From Oscarella lobularis (lineage: Eukaryota; Porifera; Homoscleromorpha; Homosclerophorida; Oscarellidae): a stretch of DNA of 64,000 nucleotides. Under the pieces are notes generated by a model. That model saw only the letters and a program-made list of their open reading frames with translations, made no database searches and had not been told where the DNA came from. Both the position numbers and the translations under genes were made by a program. Shown piece by piece: positions 36,296 to 47,677 of this stretch. Positions within the stretch are counted from its first letter, which is position 1; each line of letters opens with the position of its first letter. The stretch covers positions 744,001 through 808,000 of the forward strand of contig NC_089189.1 in the NCBI RefSeq assembly GCF_947507565.1, read 5' to 3'.

Positions 36296-36379
36296 GGGAA
36301 GGACAGACCTAATTGGGAAGGACAGACCTAATTCAATGCGAAGCAGTGACGTCACGCTACCCCAGCTTCGTATATAAAG
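36296..36379 (+). promoter_or_regulatory. Core promoter of FGF-like gene A: tandem 20-mer, CRE, TATA
   Basis: A segment of about 20 bases (GGGAAGGACAGACCTAATT) is present twice in tandem at about 36296-36334. A perfect TGACGTCA lies at 36347-36354 and TATATAAAG at 36371-36379, 50 bases before the start codon at 36429. Such a compact, classical TATA promoter is unlike the TATA-less divergent promoters elsewhere in the window and suggests inducible or tissue-restricted expression. Confidence 0.7.
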
Positions 36380-36428
36380 CCGTAGATCGATTGAATTGAG
36401 TCAGTGCTTCTATCAGTAATTCTTCGCC

Positions 36429-37262
36429 ATGGCCAGTCTTTTCAGAGTTGCTCTCTTTGCAGTCGTATGTTTTTCGTGGGCGACGATGGTAGCGTGCCGT
36501 CGCGCTCCTGTGTCGTTCAACTCAGCTCTGTCCAACAATACGGTCGTGGTGCGTTGCTTGATCGACTAAACGATCTTTTGTCTAATTCATTTCTTGTCCT
36601 CGTGCGTGCGCGTGCATTTTAGAATGCGTCGAATTGCTTCGTCAACTCGTCGTGCTTGCCGAACAATTCGTTCGTTCTCTCGATCAATGACGGGCGAGAT
36701 CTGATGCATGGGTACGAGACGAAACCGACGTTTCTTCCGCTTTCGAATGCCAGCCAGGAAGCAATTTTCCTCCAAACGGACGTCGCCAACGACAATGCGC
36801 GTTTCATGCTGTACGACGGCGATGAGTATCTAGCAGTGGACGAAAACGGGATGCTGATTTTTGACGTAAGCATTTACACGCGCGCAGACTGAAAGAAAAG
36901 CGACGCGTTCTGTTGAAAATGTATAGACGTCAATGTCAACAGCGTTTCTTCATATTTTCGTCAAAATCGCACGATCACAGATCTACTACATTCTCCTAGC
37001 AAAGCGAGAAGTCAATGGATCGGAAAAGTGTTTTCTCGTCAGGCCGAACAAGCCGTCGCTTCCCGTGCCCGATCCTCGCGTTTGCAAGGACGCCTATGCC
37101 TTTCACGATCTGCTGGAGAGTTGCGTCGCCTTGCAGCGAATCAAAAACAACACAAACTTCTTGTTTCAAAAGCCGTTCTATCCTCCGAGCAATCTCTCTT
37201 GTTCCCCACTGAAAGGCAGAGCGGCTGAGTGCTGCTCGTGCGACGATCGTCGCGACGACTGA
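36429..37262 (+). CDS. Secreted beta-trefoil FGF-like protein A
   Basis: Three exons in phase (36429-36548, 36623-36865, 36927-37262) encode 232 residues. A signal peptide (MASLFRVALFAVVCFSWATM) precedes a basic CRRAP and a beta-rich domain. The core ARFMLYDGDEYLAVDENGML resembles the FGF signature [20 protein letters not shown]: the same spacing of strand, G-x-YLA-x-D and G-x-L. A later strand pair, YYILLAKREVNGSEKCFLVR, could be the next trefoil lobe. Several N-glycosylation sites (NASN, NSS, NNS) fit secretion. The C-terminus is cysteine-rich (CCSCDD). Fold assignment is by motif only; IL-1, ricin or MIR beta-trefoils are alternatives. The gene starts about 0.76 kb after the FGFR-like kinase and has a TATA promoter. 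Confidence 0.55.
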
Positions 37263-37884
37263 CGCAACTGAACACTGACAGTAACGGTCTAATTCTACTT
37301 TTGCTATAGTATGCCGTCTCGCTCTAATTTTGCATCTCATTGCTTCTATTGTTTTTTGTCTTCGTTGTCCCGCGTACTGCCTGAAGAGGTCTGGGAAGAA
37401 AGCTTACTCTGAAACGGGCACTGACAGACATTCCCCAGGCCAGAGCCGTAGATAGATATGGCGCGCGATCAGTGCCAAAAAGGCACCCTTGCATTTCACT
37501 CATGAACGCATTTCAGCCGGTCTAAATTTCATCCGGTTTTCCAGAGCTTACACTCGAAATATGCCTCTTAGCTACTAATAAAGGATTGACCAGACGAATT
37601 CGTCGCCGATCGATTACTGCGGATAAATAGAACAATTAGGCAATGACGTATGCATGACGTTGCCTGTGACGCAGGTATCAGAAACGCAATGAAAAATTAA
37701 GCCATGGCAATTATTCATCTGTCTTACTGGTCTGCTGATCTACTCACCAATAGTAATAAAATTTTACTCTGCATGTTGTCCGGGAGTTGTTATTACTCCA
37801 CACGGGGAGTTATGCGTCCATAGCAACGCCTCTCCAACACGATTTCGAACCCCAGCGTGCTGCAAAGCGATCCCAGGCGAACCC
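37263..37884. other. Intergenic region before DNAI1
   Basis: No gene supported. It holds the 3' UTR of FGF-like gene A and the upstream region of DNAI1. Confidence 0.5.
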
Positions 37885-39910
37885 ATGAGGCAAAGCAAGT
37901 CAAAACTAAAGGTAGACTCGACGTAGGAGTGAAATTTCACTCGAATACGCTTTTGCTCGCGACAGGCGCCCTCTCGATCCGGTTTGGCAGGCCCAAACGC
38001 TAAACTTATCGCCGGAAGCAAAGTGGGAAAGCACTTTCGAGGCCTCGGGCGCGTAAGGAACTCTACATAAGGATCCCTAGACGCGATTTCGAGAGAGGGC
38101 GTCGCCTCCACGTAGGAGGACGAAGACGGCGGCGTGGAAGAAGACCCGGACGAGCAATGGCTTCATCCGAAAGTGCTCCAGAAGCCGAGCGATCAGCTCC
38201 AGCTCTCCGAACAGGAGCTCAAGGAGGAATTCACTCGAATTCTCACGGCGAATAATCCCCACGCTCCTAGCAACATCGTCCGATACAATTTCAAGGTTTG
38301 GAGAGTTTCGCGAGCATCTAAATAATTTAGAATTAGTATTGGTCAATATCTATAGGACAGACAATATAAGCCAACGTCAAGTGTCGACCAGCTGGCTTTG
38401 CACTTCTCTTTAGACGGGTAATAATATATATACGTTGACAAAATATTTTCCGGTTCTTTTAATTAACGTTCTAGTCTCTGGCACTCTTACTTATATTTGT
38501 ATTGGGGGAACAACCAGTCTATCTCATTCATATACCCCTTCTACGTAGAAATATGGTTCACAAGGAATCAGACGAAGCTCGTCGCCAGTACGCCAGACAG
38601 CGTCCCGCCGGCGCAAGTAAGAAAATCCTCCAACATACGTGTCCATCCACACAATAATATATTTCTAAGCTTCGAGTCAGATGAGCATCGGCGTCGACGT
38701 GGGCGAAGATCAGTCCGAAGGAAAACCGGCGGCGGCGGCGGTCGACGAAGAGCCAATTCGAAGTCCCGACGACGTCGCTGCCGGAACCGGCGGCGTCGTC
38801 GCCGCTTCGCCGCCGCATCGAAAGAAAGTGATGAATCAGTTCAACTACAGCAACAGGGCAACGCAGACGTATAATAATCCGTATAGGGTATTTAGCATAT
38901 GCGACGTGGTCATTGTTCTTGATCCTTTTTCTTTTTCTAAGGATCGTGGCGTGATGACTGAGCCGCCACCGCGCGGAACTTTCTCCGCCTTTGCTACGCA
39001 GGTGAATCCTCCCCCCTCCTATTCTTATATAAGGATCGTTTACTTTTCTCCTTTATAGTGGGGAATCCACGACACGTACGTCGAGGATCTCGAGAGGCAG
39101 GAGAAGGAAAAGGAGAAAAAACAGCCGCGTCTGTCGTCGAAAGACGACGCCAAAAAGAAGAAGACGATGACGACGGAATTCCAGGTGATTTCAAAAGAGG
39201 GGAAAAAAACGTTCTCTTAATTAATTTTGTATCCAATATCAGAGCGACGACATATCGAGGCTCACCAAACCGGCTAAAATCATCGAACGCATGGTCAATC
39301 AGAACATCTTCGACGACATAGCCCAAGGTAGGAAAGCGTTTAGAGACGCGCAGTTTTTTTATTATCTCTGTCTTCCCCCCACTAAGACTTTAAGTATTGG
39401 GAAGACGCTTCAGACGAATTCAAGGGCGTCCAAGGGACTCTCTTACCTCTGTGGAGATTCTCGTCTCCGAAGACGAGGAAGCTCACTGTGACTGCTGTCG
39501 CTTGGTAGGAAAATTTGTTTATTTTGGGCTGGGGAGAGGGAATTTTATTGGCTGTTTCTTTAGGAACCCGAAGTATAGTGATTTAATGGCCGTGGGATTT
39601 GGATCGTGTAGGAAATGAAAGGAGGGATTTTTTTCTCAATAATATTCTCGCGTTTATATACTTAGACGTGTTTCTGAATCAAGTCAGCGGCATAATCTTG
39701 TTCTATTCCCTCAAGAATCCGTCGTATCCAGAGTAAGGATCTAATACGCGTCGCTATTGATTAATTGATTTCTATAAGATTTATTATTGAAACACCGGAG
39801 AGCGGCGTTCTCTGCTTAGACATTCATCCTGAACATCCGACGCTCTTCGCTGTCGGCTTTTATGACGGTAAATGTTGTCTATCTTCCTTGTGTAATGACT
39901 CAATGTTGAC

Positions 39911-39945
<35 letters not shown>

Positions 39946-41500
39946 TTTCAGTTGGATAAGTGCCACTTTCTTTTCGTACTAGGCTCCGTTGCCATCTACG
40001 ACATCAAGCAGAGTCTCGAGTCTCCCCTCTATCGATGCGACGTCCGAAGTGGTCAGCACTTGGATCCCGCTTGGGAGGTACATTGATCGACGTACGAGCC
40101 CGTGCACGCGCGGCGGCATCGCTTCGTCGTTTTCTAGATTCGCTGGCAGAAGAACGATTTCGACGACAACTTGAATTTCTATTCGGTCGGCGCCGACGGA
40201 CGCGTAGTCAATTGGACGATTGTGAAGGTAGGCGAAATCCTCACCCATAAGCGCACGTAGTGTAGAAGTCTCTTATAGAACGAACTTCGTTATTCTGACG
40301 CGTTGCTCCTAAAAATACCATCCGGTCCGACGGACAGTGGACCAGGAGGGATCCGAGTTCAGCGCTACGGTACGAAGAGAGACGGCCAGTTCAATATCTG
40401 ATGGGTTTTCTTTAGAGCACGGTCGTTGCTTCGATTTTCATCCGACGCGAGACGATATGTATATTGTCGGTAAGAGATAGAACGTTTCTTTATTATGAGT
40501 CCCATTGTTCGCCGATCCTACCGTCGTTTTTTAATGAGCCAATTCTTTTAAACCCTTAGATGTGTCAGATCCTATATAGCGTAATCGTCTCTCTCCCATA
40601 GGCACGGAAGACGGTCGAATTCTCCAGTGCTCCAAAGGATACTCGACCAAATACATAGAAACATTTTCAGTAATAACATATATATTGGCATGGATTGTTC
40701 TAGCTTGATTTTCCCCTCTCCTCGCAGGCTCACAGTTGGGTCGTGTACGCAGTTCGTTGGAATACGTACCATCCGAAGATATTCGCCTCGTGCAGCGCCG
40801 ATTGGAAGGTCAAAGTGTGGGACAGAACTCAGACGTAAGAACCCTCGAGGGGGGCCCCTCTTCGTTTTTTTTTTTCTCCCTCAGCTTTTCTATCCGCGGC
40901 AGCGACGATCCCGTGTTCACTTTCGACTTGAACTGCTCGGTGCGCGATCTAGCGTGGGCCCCCTTTTCGTCGACCGTCTTCGCCGCCGTCACTTCCGACG
41001 GCAAAGTACGTCATCGTTTCTGTTTTTCGATTCAATTAATTAAATCGACGCGCTAGGTGCACGTCTTCGATTTGAATCTGAATAAGTACGAAGCGATTTG
41101 CGAGCAAAAAGGCAGCTAATAATAATAAAGAGAGAGAAAGCATTCTCACTCTTTTCCCTTTAGTTACGCGTAAAAAGAAGAGCATTGCCACGCACATCGC
41201 CTTCAATCCCGTCAATCCGATCATTATTATAGGCGATGACGGGTTGGTAACTTTTTTGACGTCATCACGCGATTGGTATGCGCTCTCTTTCTCTCATAGG
41301 GGAAACGTGACGAGTCTAAAGTTGTCTCCAAATCTACGCAAAGCCCTCGCGGTACATAATAAAAAACGAGATAGGCTTGCTTCTCCTTGTGTAATTTTTT
41401 TGACGTGGCGTTTTAGGAAAAATCGCGATCGGCCGAGACGGAAATCGCCAAAATGGACAAGCTTCTGTCGCTCGTGCGAGAAATAAAAGCGGATCGTTGA
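37885..41500 (+). CDS. DNAI1: Axonemal dynein intermediate chain 1
   Basis: DNAI1 is a WD-repeat intermediate chain of the outer dynein arm in motile cilia; loss causes primary ciliary dyskinesia in human. About 20 small exons read through family blocks in order: [228 protein letters not shown] and [20 protein letters not shown] before the TGA at 41498-41500. The start is less sure: I use ATG 37885 (MRQSKSKLK), which joins in phase to the exon at 38117 ([15 protein letters not shown]). An intron near 39911-39950 holds a TTTA repeat. The gene is convergent with the epimerase gene. Confidence 0.95.
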
Positions 41501-41701
41501 GAAGCGGCAAACGAGCTCCTCCCACCCGTCGATAGCATACTAATTACATATACCCCAAATCGTCATACAAAACTGTAGAAGATCTCTTCAGTCTACGTTC
41601 GGTCCTACGGCACTAGAGACGGCGGGAATAGCCCTAGTTTGACGTAGTCGTCCACAATCTAAAGTAACGATATATGTGATAAGAGCGGGGGCCTCTTTAA
41701 T

Positions 41702-43897
41702 TTACGGGCGTACTTCACGAAATAGGGCGACTGTCGGCTCGCGCACTTTGTATTCGAAACCGGTCCCTTCGATTTTCGAACCGTCGATGCAGAGGTGCTT
41801 GTTGGCGAGAAGCTCCTGGAGAAAAAAATCGTGCACGCGTTATTGACTGACGTGCTTCGCGTTTGACAACAAACTCACTTTGTCTAAGTATGGGCTTAGA
41901 GGAGTCGTAGCGACGTTGTCGCGAGTGCACGCTTTGGACCACGGGTCGAGATGCTTGTCGTTTGAATCTTCTTGGATGTTGGAAAGAGAGAGCTAGGGGG
42001 CGCGCGGCGTAAATTCGGTGTACAGTATGTTGTCTCGTAAGTTTACTTTAGCTAGACTGGAAGCTAACGTGCCGAAGAAATCGTGGTTAATTTTGAATAT
42101 TTCGCTCACCAGAGACGAAATTCGGCCTTGGTCTAGAGAAAGAGATGCTCAAACTTTGTCGGATCTAGACACTTCGCGCAATCACCGGTATTGGCTTTGT
42201 CTACGACGTTATAGACTTCTCCTGATGGGCCGTTTTGCGTTAGATGCCATATTGCGCGGCATACGTCACTGACGTGAACGGTATTGATTTTGAGCTCCTT
42301 TCCCCAGAGCAGCTGCAATTCGGAATATAAAAACAAGTACGTGGAGAAACATAAGTGCGCTACTTTCATCGTTTCCTTTAGTTCTCTGTACACCGATCCG
42401 ATGACAAGACGTGGGGCTGTATGAGAAATATAGAACTAAAGTCTCGTCGAACGATGGGGTCTCACTTATTCCCAGTCTGTCGCCAGTTCCGTAAATCACC
42501 GCAGGCCTCAAGATGACGTGATTCAAGCTAAGGTAAGGAAGGAGAGGGAAGCAACGTTAGAAGGAGACAGCGAACACTTCCTACACTGACACCCCTATAA
42601 ATTAAATACCCAATACATATTAAAACGAGAGTATCTTATTAAAATCTGACAATTTTATTTATTGAATTTGCTTGGACGCGTACCCATCAATTTTTCCCAA
42701 TTCGATTTCCGCCTTGCGCTTCTCGCTCGCCACGGGCGTCCAAGGCTCGATTTTCCCGTCTTCCTTTCGCGCTTTCTGCCCCATGTTTCGTGAATGAGAC
42801 CCCCCCACCGACTCCCGAGTCCTGTCCACCTACCGGTTTACTAGGACTATACACCCTTCCCGTTGAGACTTCAACGAAACGCTTGACATTCCTTTTGGCG
42901 CTTTCTTTGGCACAATTGATCGTAACGTTGAACACGCGTTCCTTATAAACCTACGTTGCAATTAATTAGAAAGTCGTAGAATTCTTTTTAGTCAGTACGC
43001 CGTTTCCTGACCGCTTCCGCTTGGCCGAACTTCGTCTCCGCGGCGAGACACACGACGTAGTCGTAACCTCCGCTTTCGTCCTCGAAAGAACGAGTTACGC
43101 TTGCTAGAAAAAGCTTTTGATTCTATCTAGATGCAATTTAAGAAACTACCAGAAGAACTTAGATTGGCTGATTTGAATTCAACGCGAGCATCCCCAAACG
43201 CTGCCTAAAATCAACGTAAGATCATAGAATTAATTAAAACTGTTTTAATTACCTTGTGCTTATCGTTCAGCCATGCCATTGCAGGCGGAACTTTGTCCAC
43301 AATTCGAATCTGCAAGAGATGAACGATGTAAGGATTCCTTGACGTCACAGTGACGTGTTCCCCCGCCAGCTGTTAACGCGCGTACTACTTGGGAATCGAC
43401 GAAAAAATGGAAGGACGCGTTTCGAAGACGGAAGATTGTTCGCAAGGTAAGAGATGCATACACCGATCCCGACCTTTACATACGAGCGGGGGCGTGACAC
43501 TACATTCCGTAAATGCAATCACGAGTAAAAAACAAACTAGTCTCGTACGCTTATCCAACTCTCTCGTCCTCGCAAACACAGACACGCAAACGCTATTATA
43601 ACGCCTAGTCGTAGAGTGACTGTTCGTGGGGGGCCCCCTTTGCGACACTCGCACGCCGGATCTCCACTCGTGTACAGAGCTAGATCCCCCACCTTGGACG
43701 CTAAGTCGTTTTCGACGAGATGCGTCGTAAGATGACGCCCTACGAATCCCGTTCCTAGAAAAAGGCGAGCGCGGAAACGGCGCCTTAGTACTCTAACGCT
43801 AGTAGGAAGTCGGGAAAAAATTTTTTTCGCGTTTACGCGCGACGCACGACTCACCGCCGAATACGAGAACGCGAGGTTTCGCTTTCTCGTCCGCCAT
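41702..43897 (-). CDS. NAD(P)-dependent epimerase/dehydratase-like protein (extended SDR family)
   Basis: A Rossmann-fold protein of the extended SDR family, substrate unknown. The start at 43897 (MADEKAKPRVLVFGG) is followed across one intron by TGFVGRHLTTHLVENDLASK, completing the G-G-x-G-x-x-G nucleotide loop. Further blocks: IRIVDKVPPAMAWLNDKHK, DYVVCLAAETKFGQAEAVRK, CAKESAKRNVKRFVEVSTG with YSPSK (active-site region), HVILRPAVIYGTGDRLG, LLWGKELKINTVHVSDVCRA, GPSGEVYNVVDKANTG and the C-terminal ELLANKHLCIDGSKIEGTGF. It matches a eukaryotic family I remember from protists and fungi but cannot name further. The intron after the first exons contains a GGGGGGCCCCC run. The stop is at 41702-41704, 200 bases from the DNAI1 stop. 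Confidence 0.85.
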
Positions 43898-44846
43898 GGT
43901 AACCGAAACGACCCGTAATCCCCCTCTCCGATCTATACGTACGCGCGGCGCGGCTCGCGATTGTTGGAAACAACAACTGATGTCATCGCGTTCATGCGCG
44001 TTTCCATCATCTCGCGGGGCGAGGGGGGGCTCGATCGGATTTCCGCACCGCCGCGTTTTCTCGCCGGTTTCCTGTGGTTTTGCGCGCGGCCCGAGTGGAG
44101 AAACCCTAGCGCTGGCACATCCTAATGCAGCCGCGACGCATGCACGCCCCCGCGCGCCGTCTGGGAATCCGTTTACTGCTTTGGTCGGGAATGTAATGTA
44201 TTAATTAAAAACCCGTTCTATTTTGGCGTGTCGGAAAAGGGGTCAGGTGTCTTGTGGGATTTTCGAGGTTAGTTGCCTTCCGGGCGAATATGTATATATA
44301 GCGGAAGATGTGTCACTGAACTTTGCGGCAAAAGTTCAGTGACACGTCTTCCACTTATATGAGAAGCCTGAGAACTATACGAGCTACTGTTTTCCTTACC
44401 CACCACTTACTCCTACAGTACTGTATACTGCATTGTTGTTCGAAGATGCTTGAAAAGATTCTGTCCATCAAAAGATGTCACCCGGGACCCCCGCAAAATT
44501 TATAGTCTATTCTAGGAGACCTTTCTGTTTAGAAAGTTCCCAAAACGTTTACTGCCACTTTTCTTTACGCCACCGAACCGTTCAAGGGTTATTTCCGAAA
44601 AACTTAGTAGATCGCTGAGTGGGCATTATAGGAGCGAGCCCCAGACTCCGCGATTTACTGCCTGCTTTAATTGTCTATTGCCACTTAGTTCCTAGTCCTA
44701 AGGCTAAAAAAACGGTCAACCTAATAGAAAGATAGACTAAAGGAGAAGGCGTTTTTCGTAGAAAAGAGGAGCGTCGTCGTATAACCAGCTAAATCGTGTT
44801 TTTTAAACTTAAAACGAGAAACACGTACCCGCCCCGGCCGCGCCAC
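43898..44846. other. Intergenic region between the epimerase and FGF-like gene B
   Basis: No protein gene recognised. The main feature is the hairpin at 44303-44352, described separately, with TATATATA just upstream. Confidence 0.5.
44303..44352. repeat. Near-perfect hairpin with 22-base arms
   Basis: The arm GGAAGATGTGTCACTGAACT plus TT (44303-44324) pairs with 44331-44352, with one mismatched position and a 6-base loop GCGGCA. Weaker pairing extends several bases outward on both sides (ATATA... against ...TATAT). Arm length and loop fit a microRNA precursor or a small fold-back element. An RNA role is inference. Confidence 0.75.
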
Positions 44847-45684
44847 CTATCCGTTATCGTTCGCGCAACGATTGCCGCAGGCAATCGTTATCGGCGGCTC
44901 CCTTTCCAGTTGGCACGACCGTTTAAGTCGATCGCTTAGCAACGCCGGCCACGTTCGCGCGTCCAACACGCGAAGTTCGTACGGGTCGACGTCGTTCGTC
45001 GTCGTCTCGCGACACGACGACGACGACGACGACGAACACGCGCAACTCGTTCGATTGAGCGAAAACGATTTTCTAGTGCCGTCGACGGCGATCAAGTAGG
45101 CGTCGAACGCTCGTCGTCGTCGTTGCCTGCGTCGATTTCGCGACTCGACGCACACGTAGACGTCGCTCCGCGTGCACGCGCCGCTCGACGACGTCGAATT
45201 TTCGGCGCAGAGAAAGTGCATTCGATAAAAGTCTCTCGTTTCGTTCTTTAAAAAAAAACAAGATCAACATATATATAGAAATATAAAACGGCGCGGAGAA
45301 AACCTGTATGGTCAGCTGTCGTCTCGCGTTCGGCACTAGATACTTTCCGTCGTGCGTTCGTATGACGAGAGTGCCGTCGATCGCGCGACGACGGACGCTG
45401 AACAGTTCCGTTTCGTCCGCTTTGCATTTATCGGCCAGGAGACGGCGATCGAGCGCGCTTCCCGTCAGAAATCGTCTCCAATGCGAACTGACTAGTAGAA
45501 TCGACGAATTGTCGCACGGATTGCGCTGCTTTAAAAAAGAGATTATAAAGGCCGTCGTATACGTAGGAGTTATGTTATGTCATGTCATGTTCTCACGTAC
45601 GGCTGCTGGTTGTACTTGAGAGACCGATAACGCAAGCAAACAGGACGTTAGGACGAAATCGCCAACTTGAAGTGATGACCTCAT
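44847..45684 (-). CDS. Secreted beta-trefoil FGF-like protein B
   Basis: Three exons in phase (45601-45684, 45304-45528, 44847-45245) give 235 residues. The start (MRSSLQVGDFVLTSCLLALS) looks like a signal peptide, with possible cleavage near VQPAA. The mature part begins QRNPCDNSSILLVSSHWRRF. A trefoil-like strand pair, TLVIRTHDGKYLVPNARRQL, aligns with the FGF segment around [11 protein letters not shown]; the next exon opens NETRDFYRMHFLCAE, like FGF NEECLFLE. Length, exon number and the position of an intron just after the YL-x(n)-L strand agree with gene A, supporting common origin. Basic stretches (RNRRRQRRRR) could bind heparan sulphate. Homology to FGF is inferred from motif and layout only. 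The gene lies downstream of the two-Ig membrane protein gene on the same strand. Confidence 0.5.
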
Positions 45685-46213
45685 TCCGTCGACGATTCCG
45701 AGAGACTAAACCAACCGAGAGTCGTCGATCGAACTCACGTTGCACTCTCGACCTTCGTATAGATCGAGATCGATTAAGGGCGTGTTGGATCGAATAGGAA
45801 CAATCGCGCCGCGACCGTGGGACGACCTTGTACGTATAGTCTATAATCTTACCTCCGGCGGCGACTGTCGTTTTTCCTGTCGTTCCTTCGCTGGGTGCTT
45901 TAAGTTCCCTCCCTCCCTTTCCAGACCGTTGTTTACACGCTGCACGCACTTAAGCTTATATCAATCCACCGTGACGCTAATATAAATCCGAATGGTCTCG
46001 TCGCGGGTTTTTTTTTCCTTTACGTGTATTATATTATAATGCATTAGCTGTTGCGTTGCGTTCAGCCGTCCGCGCGCGACGAACGCGAGACGAATTTTTT
46101 GTCTAAGAAATAATTCCTCGTCTCGCGCGCGCGAGTGCTCGCCACTCGCGCGCTTCGTCCTGTCCCGGCCCACAGCACTGTTAGCGTCTCTAAACTTAAA
46201 AAGTCACGTTTTT

Positions 46214-47379
46214 CTACGCGATCGTCATTGCCGTCGCGTCATCCGGCGATCGGCGTCGACGTCGCGCGGTCAGAACGCCGACGCCGACGCCGACGACGAC
46301 GACGAGCACAATGAAAACAGTTCCCGCGAGTAATGGGACTCGAGCGTCCGGCTGCGACTCGTCTCCGACGTCGATTTGGTCTCGTTTTACGCGACGAAAT
46401 GTTTTCGCTCGAACGCTAACCGTCCTAAGTAGTTTTCTCTTCGCGTAGAGCGGCGAAGCGACCCAGCAACGATAGACGCCGCTCTCCGCCGCCGCCGCCG
46501 CCGCTCGACGACGTTTCGGCACGTAGAGAGTCGTCTCGTTTTGCCGTCGTCGTTGAAAGGGCCCTTTGAGATCGGTCCACTTGCGCACGCGCTTGCCGTC
46601 GGCGTCGATCCACGACGCTTTGACGTTGTCTCGAAGCGCCGCGTCGCTGTAGGCGAAGCGGCACTTGACGACGATAAAATCGGCGGAGTCGCAGTCGGAG
46701 TCGCTCGTCGAAATGACGTAGCGATCGGTCTCGTTGACGAGTCGGACGACGGGGGGAAAACGAGACGCGACATCAATATACAAGAGAAATTAAGATTATT
46801 AGTAGTGACGGGGAGGAAATAATATTTATGCGTTGGGTTTTGTTTTTCTTGCGTTCGCGGACGTAATTACTAATCGCATCTGAATAAGTTATTCACAAGG
46901 CTCCGTTGTAGCGTCAGGCCACACTGCCTTGTGAAATTCATGGAGAAGAGAGAGAGAGAGAAAAAATAGGCATCTTGTATAGTAGGATTTCCCTGTAGTC
47001 CGAACTTTTCGTATTTTGTTGTACGGGTCGAGTGAGATAGATCTGGGAATTTCACTTACTGGTCACTCGTATGCTCAGCGTCGTAACGACTCTCTCGTCT
47101 TCGACGCCGAGCACGCTTCGTCGCACGCACTCGTACTCGCCGCGCGTTTCCGCTCGCGCCTCCCCGACGACGAGCTCGAGCTCGTGTCCCACGTCGTCTC
47201 TCTGCCGCTGACACGCGGCGGCGGCGGTGGCGGCGGTGGCGGCGACGCTCTTCCCGTTCTCGTTGCAGAACGGCACTCGTCCGTTTCGTCGTCGCCAGAG
47301 AACGTAGGAGAGGTCGTGACCCGGCAGCGAGCAGATGCGAGAAAACGGCGGTCGTTGCGTGCCGTAGTCGAGCGCTATT

Positions 47380-47410
<31 letters not shown>

Positions 47411-47677
47411 CGTCGCCGTTTCCGCCGTATCCTGCAACAGGATGCGTATATACCCAAATATAGAGCGTACAGGAAGTTCGTCCTAGATAGCAGCGTCTCG
47501 TACGTAGCCTATCGCGATCCGAGGATTGCGATAAGCGCGAAGCACGTGAGAGGGACGAGAATGAACAATGTAGAAAGTAGCTCGCTCTTCCTCGTTCGAT
47601 CGTGCATCGGACTTACCGTCGGTTGCACAGCAACAGACGATCAACGTCAGAAGGAAGCTAAGATAAATCAATGCCAT
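46214..47677 (-). CDS. Single-pass membrane protein with two Ig-like domains
   Basis: Exon 1 (47617-47677) encodes a signal peptide (MALIYLSFLLTLIVCCCATD). Exon 2 starts at 47431 in phase, opens with a threonine run, and carries an Ig-like domain: RICSLPGHDLSYVLWRRRN ... RGEYECVRRSVLG. The final exon carries a second Ig-like domain (FIVVKCRFAYSD, VKASWIDADGK, ESGVYRCWVASP), a membrane helix (VPLLAGTVFIVLVVVVGVGV) and a tail of about 18 residues (RRRRRSPDDATAMTIA) with no kinase or TIR domain. The junction between exons 2 and 3 was not resolved, since no acceptor gave matching phase, so a small exon may be missing. The layout resembles a kinase-less growth-factor receptor or an adhesion molecule. 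Its neighbours are FGF-like genes on both sides. Confidence 0.75.

Noticed and set aside
37830-37880. GGGGTTCGAAATC on the minus strand resembling a tRNA B box
   Set aside because: The flanking bases do not form a T stem or a cloverleaf.
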